DNA from: CAWGXG01 sp963826505
GTDB lineage: Bacteria; Chloroflexota; Anaerolineae; Aggregatilineales; Aggregatilineaceae
Reading direction: 5' to 3'
Assembly (NCBI GenBank): GCA_963826505.1
Contig: CAWGXG010000007.1
Coordinates: 372,001 to 436,000 of the forward strand
DNA: 64,000 bases
Below are positions 62,197 through 64,000 of the stretch, piece after piece (the stretch's first letter is position 1; every line of letters starts with the position of its first letter). Made by a program: the position numbers and the translations under genes. Under the pieces are notes generated by a model. That model was given only the letters and a program-made list of their open reading frames with translations, did no database searches and was not told the origin of the DNA.

Positions 62197-64000
62197 ATGA
62201 TTGAAGTCTATTTAATCCTGACAGGCATCATCTTCTTCGCCTGGCTGTACGCCCTGGTCCGCCAAACCCAGCGCAGCGCCCAGGGTGATCAGACCGCGCC
62301 GCCGCGTCCGATCGTGCCGGTGAACCTGATGGACACCGACGAGGCGATCGTCGTGTCAGAGGGTCGCGGACGGATCGTGTACGTCAACGGCCCGGCTCGC
62401 CTGTGGTTCGGCATGGATGGCGGCGCGCCCAATCTGGCAACCATCGTTCGCCGACATCCAGCCCGTCGACACGCTGCACGAGCTGCTGGCCAGCCCGGCA
62501 CACGCCTGGCTGCGCCTGGGTCAGCGCCGCATCGAAGCGGCCTCTCACGCTATCCCCGGCGCGGAAGGCCAGCGATGATCCTGGTGATGCGCGAGTTAGG
62601 GGTTACGGCCGCTCCCGCATTTTCGGATTTCGATCCGCTGCGCGCGCTCGCCATTCTCAGCGACATCAGCCAGGCGGTCGGCTCACGGCTCGACCTGGAA
62701 TCCACGATCGACGCGACCCTGCGCAGTATCGAGCAGTCGATCACGTTTAATTCCGCCGAAGTGACCTTGTGGTACCCCGAAATCGCAGACGCTGCGGCCG
62801 GCCGGGCGCAGTGTGGCACGCACGCCAACCGGCCGCCTGATGCTGACCGAGCAGCGATCAACCGAATCGTTACCGGGTGGGCGAAGGTTACACTGGTTGG
62901 ATCGCGCATATATCGCCAGCCGCTGCTGGTGGGCGACGTGGGCGCGCGAACCGATGTCGTGCCGAAAGCCTACCGCGGCGATTTCCAGAGTTATCTCGGC
63001 GTGCCGCTGCTGGTCGGCGATCAATTTGTCGGCACCATCGAGCTGATGCACCGCGAGCGCCACGCCTTCAGCCAGCGCGATATCGCGCTGTTGGGCGCGG
63101 TCACCGGGCAGATCGCGTCCGCCGTTCAAGCAGCGCGGCTCTACCGCGAGCAGGTGCGCCAGCTTGACGAACTGGAAGGCTTGCAGCAGATCGCAGCGGC
63201 GATGAGCGCGCTCGGATCGCCCCACGCGCTCTACGCCCAGGTGACACAGCGCGTCGCGCAGTTGCTGGGCGTCGAGATTTGCGGCGTGCTGCTCTATGAC
63301 GAAAATACACAGGTTTTCCGCAGCCAACCGCCCTTTTTCGGCGTGGCTGACACCCTGATCAGTCGTATCACCTGACTGTCGTCCCCGACACCGAGCTGTA
63401 CAACATCTGGCATCACCAACCCTGGTGGTACACCAATAACCCGGCTTCGCCGCTCGTCAGCGCGATGGGCTTGGAGGCGATCCGCACCGCCGTGCCGATC
63501 CGCTCGGTGGCGCTCGCCCCGATGATCACCGGGGCGCGGCGGCTGGGGCTGCTGCTGGTCGCCAACCGGCAGGGATCGTCTGGCTTTGACGAAGACTGTA
63601 TGCGCACGCTGATCGCGTTCGCCGGGCAGGCCGCCGTCGTCACCGAAAACGCGCGGCTTTACGAAGACGAACAGCGCCGCTCGCGCGAGCTGGGCGGCCT
63701 GCAGCAGATCGCGCAAGCCATGGGCGTGGTACGCAATCCCGCCGAGCTGTACAGCCAGATTACCGCGCGCATCGCGACCCTGCTCAACGTGAAAATGTGC
63801 GGCATCATGCTCTACGATGTTCGCGAACATGTGCTGGTCAGCCAGCGCCCTTTCTTCGGGCTTGAAGACGAAGAAATCCTGCGGTTCTACCAGGTACCGT
63901 CCTTGCCGGGCAGCCCGGTCGCGCGGCTGTGGAGGAGCGCGAAACGTGGTTCAGCAACCGCCTGAGCGCCGATTCTGAGATGCTGGGGCCGATCTCGCGA
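62197..64000 (+). CDS. multi-GAF sensor protein, several frame disruptions, continues beyond window
   Basis: Starts with a membrane helix (YLILTGIIFFAWLYALV), a PAS-like segment (MDTDEAIVVSEGRGRIVYVNGPAR), then GAF domains: one from ALAILSDISQAVGSRLDLESTIDATL to GVPLLVGDQFVGTIELMHRE, the next from ELEGLQQIAAAMSALGSPHALYAQVTQRVAQLL to GLLLVANRQG, and a third beginning ELGGLQQIAQAMGVVRNPAELYSQIT. Frame changes near 62446, 62575, 62789, 62870, 62910, 63371 and 63930 break it. Each joins family-like sequence. The 3' end is outside the window, so a kinase or phosphatase output could follow. Confidence 0.65.

Noticed and set aside
1..64000. CRISPR array, prophage or insertion sequence
   Set aside because: No regularly spaced direct repeats, transposase, integrase or phage structural genes were seen on either strand.

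Overview
The window looks like a gene-dense, GC-rich stretch of a chromosome from a Chloroflexota bacterium, probably of the Anaerolineae type. That placement is inferred from gene content (DUF4388 protein plus small GTPase, Roadblock, many receiver/GAF proteins, GTG and TTG starts, interspersed hairpin repeats) and no marker gene confirms it. I see no tRNA, rRNA, CRISPR array, prophage or insertion sequence.

Layout. 1-3219: promoter and two sugar-type ABC permeases. 3380-7315: two paralogous DUF455-like ferritin-fold diiron proteins, a [2Fe-2S] ferredoxin and a sugar-isomerase-like TIM barrel, which I regard as a candidate uncharacterised redox module. 7449-16225: YchF, a NatAB-like exporter, an S41 protease, DUF3891, a response regulator, a ferredoxin and a nucleotidyltransferase. 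16473-19222: a membrane-anchored thioredoxin with an in-frame TGA at its first redox-active position (candidate selenoprotein), then moaC, moaE, moaD and moaA on the minus strand. 19518-31171: a secreted protein, an AlaX-type editing enzyme, a degenerate metallo-beta-lactamase fold protein, a receiver/kinase hybrid, FabL-like reductase, hydrolases, a YihY protein, a methyltransferase and an ABC-2 transporter preceded by a strongly promoted leader with tandem terminators. 31345-39852: hydrolase, GTPase and DUF4388 pair, DUF3048 lipoprotein, NUDIX-like protein, MFS carrier and DprA. 40073-51471: M32 carboxypeptidase, TIR-like membrane protein, TlpA-like thioredoxin, rimO, TPR protein, APH-like kinase, ScyD-like secreted protein and M29 aminopeptidase. 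51769-56863 and 61201-64000: a signalling block (Roadblock, receiver, GAF, PAS, histidine kinase, degenerate GGDEF). Between them lie a WD40/NTF2 protein, a left-handed beta-helix protein and an acyl-ACP-reductase-like enzyme.

A striking global feature is that many conserved genes are broken by single-base frame changes, mostly one extra base (permease, moaA, GTPase, DUF4388, DUF3048, TlpA, rimO three times, ScyD-like, and several in the terminal GAF gene). This points to residual consensus indel error rather than real decay. Frame-disrupted genes are therefore annotated as single spans.

The best leads for new biology are the UxxC thioredoxin, the DUF455 pair with ferredoxin, the acyl-ACP-reductase-like/beta-helix gene pair, and the leader/double-terminator region upstream of the ABC-2 transporter.
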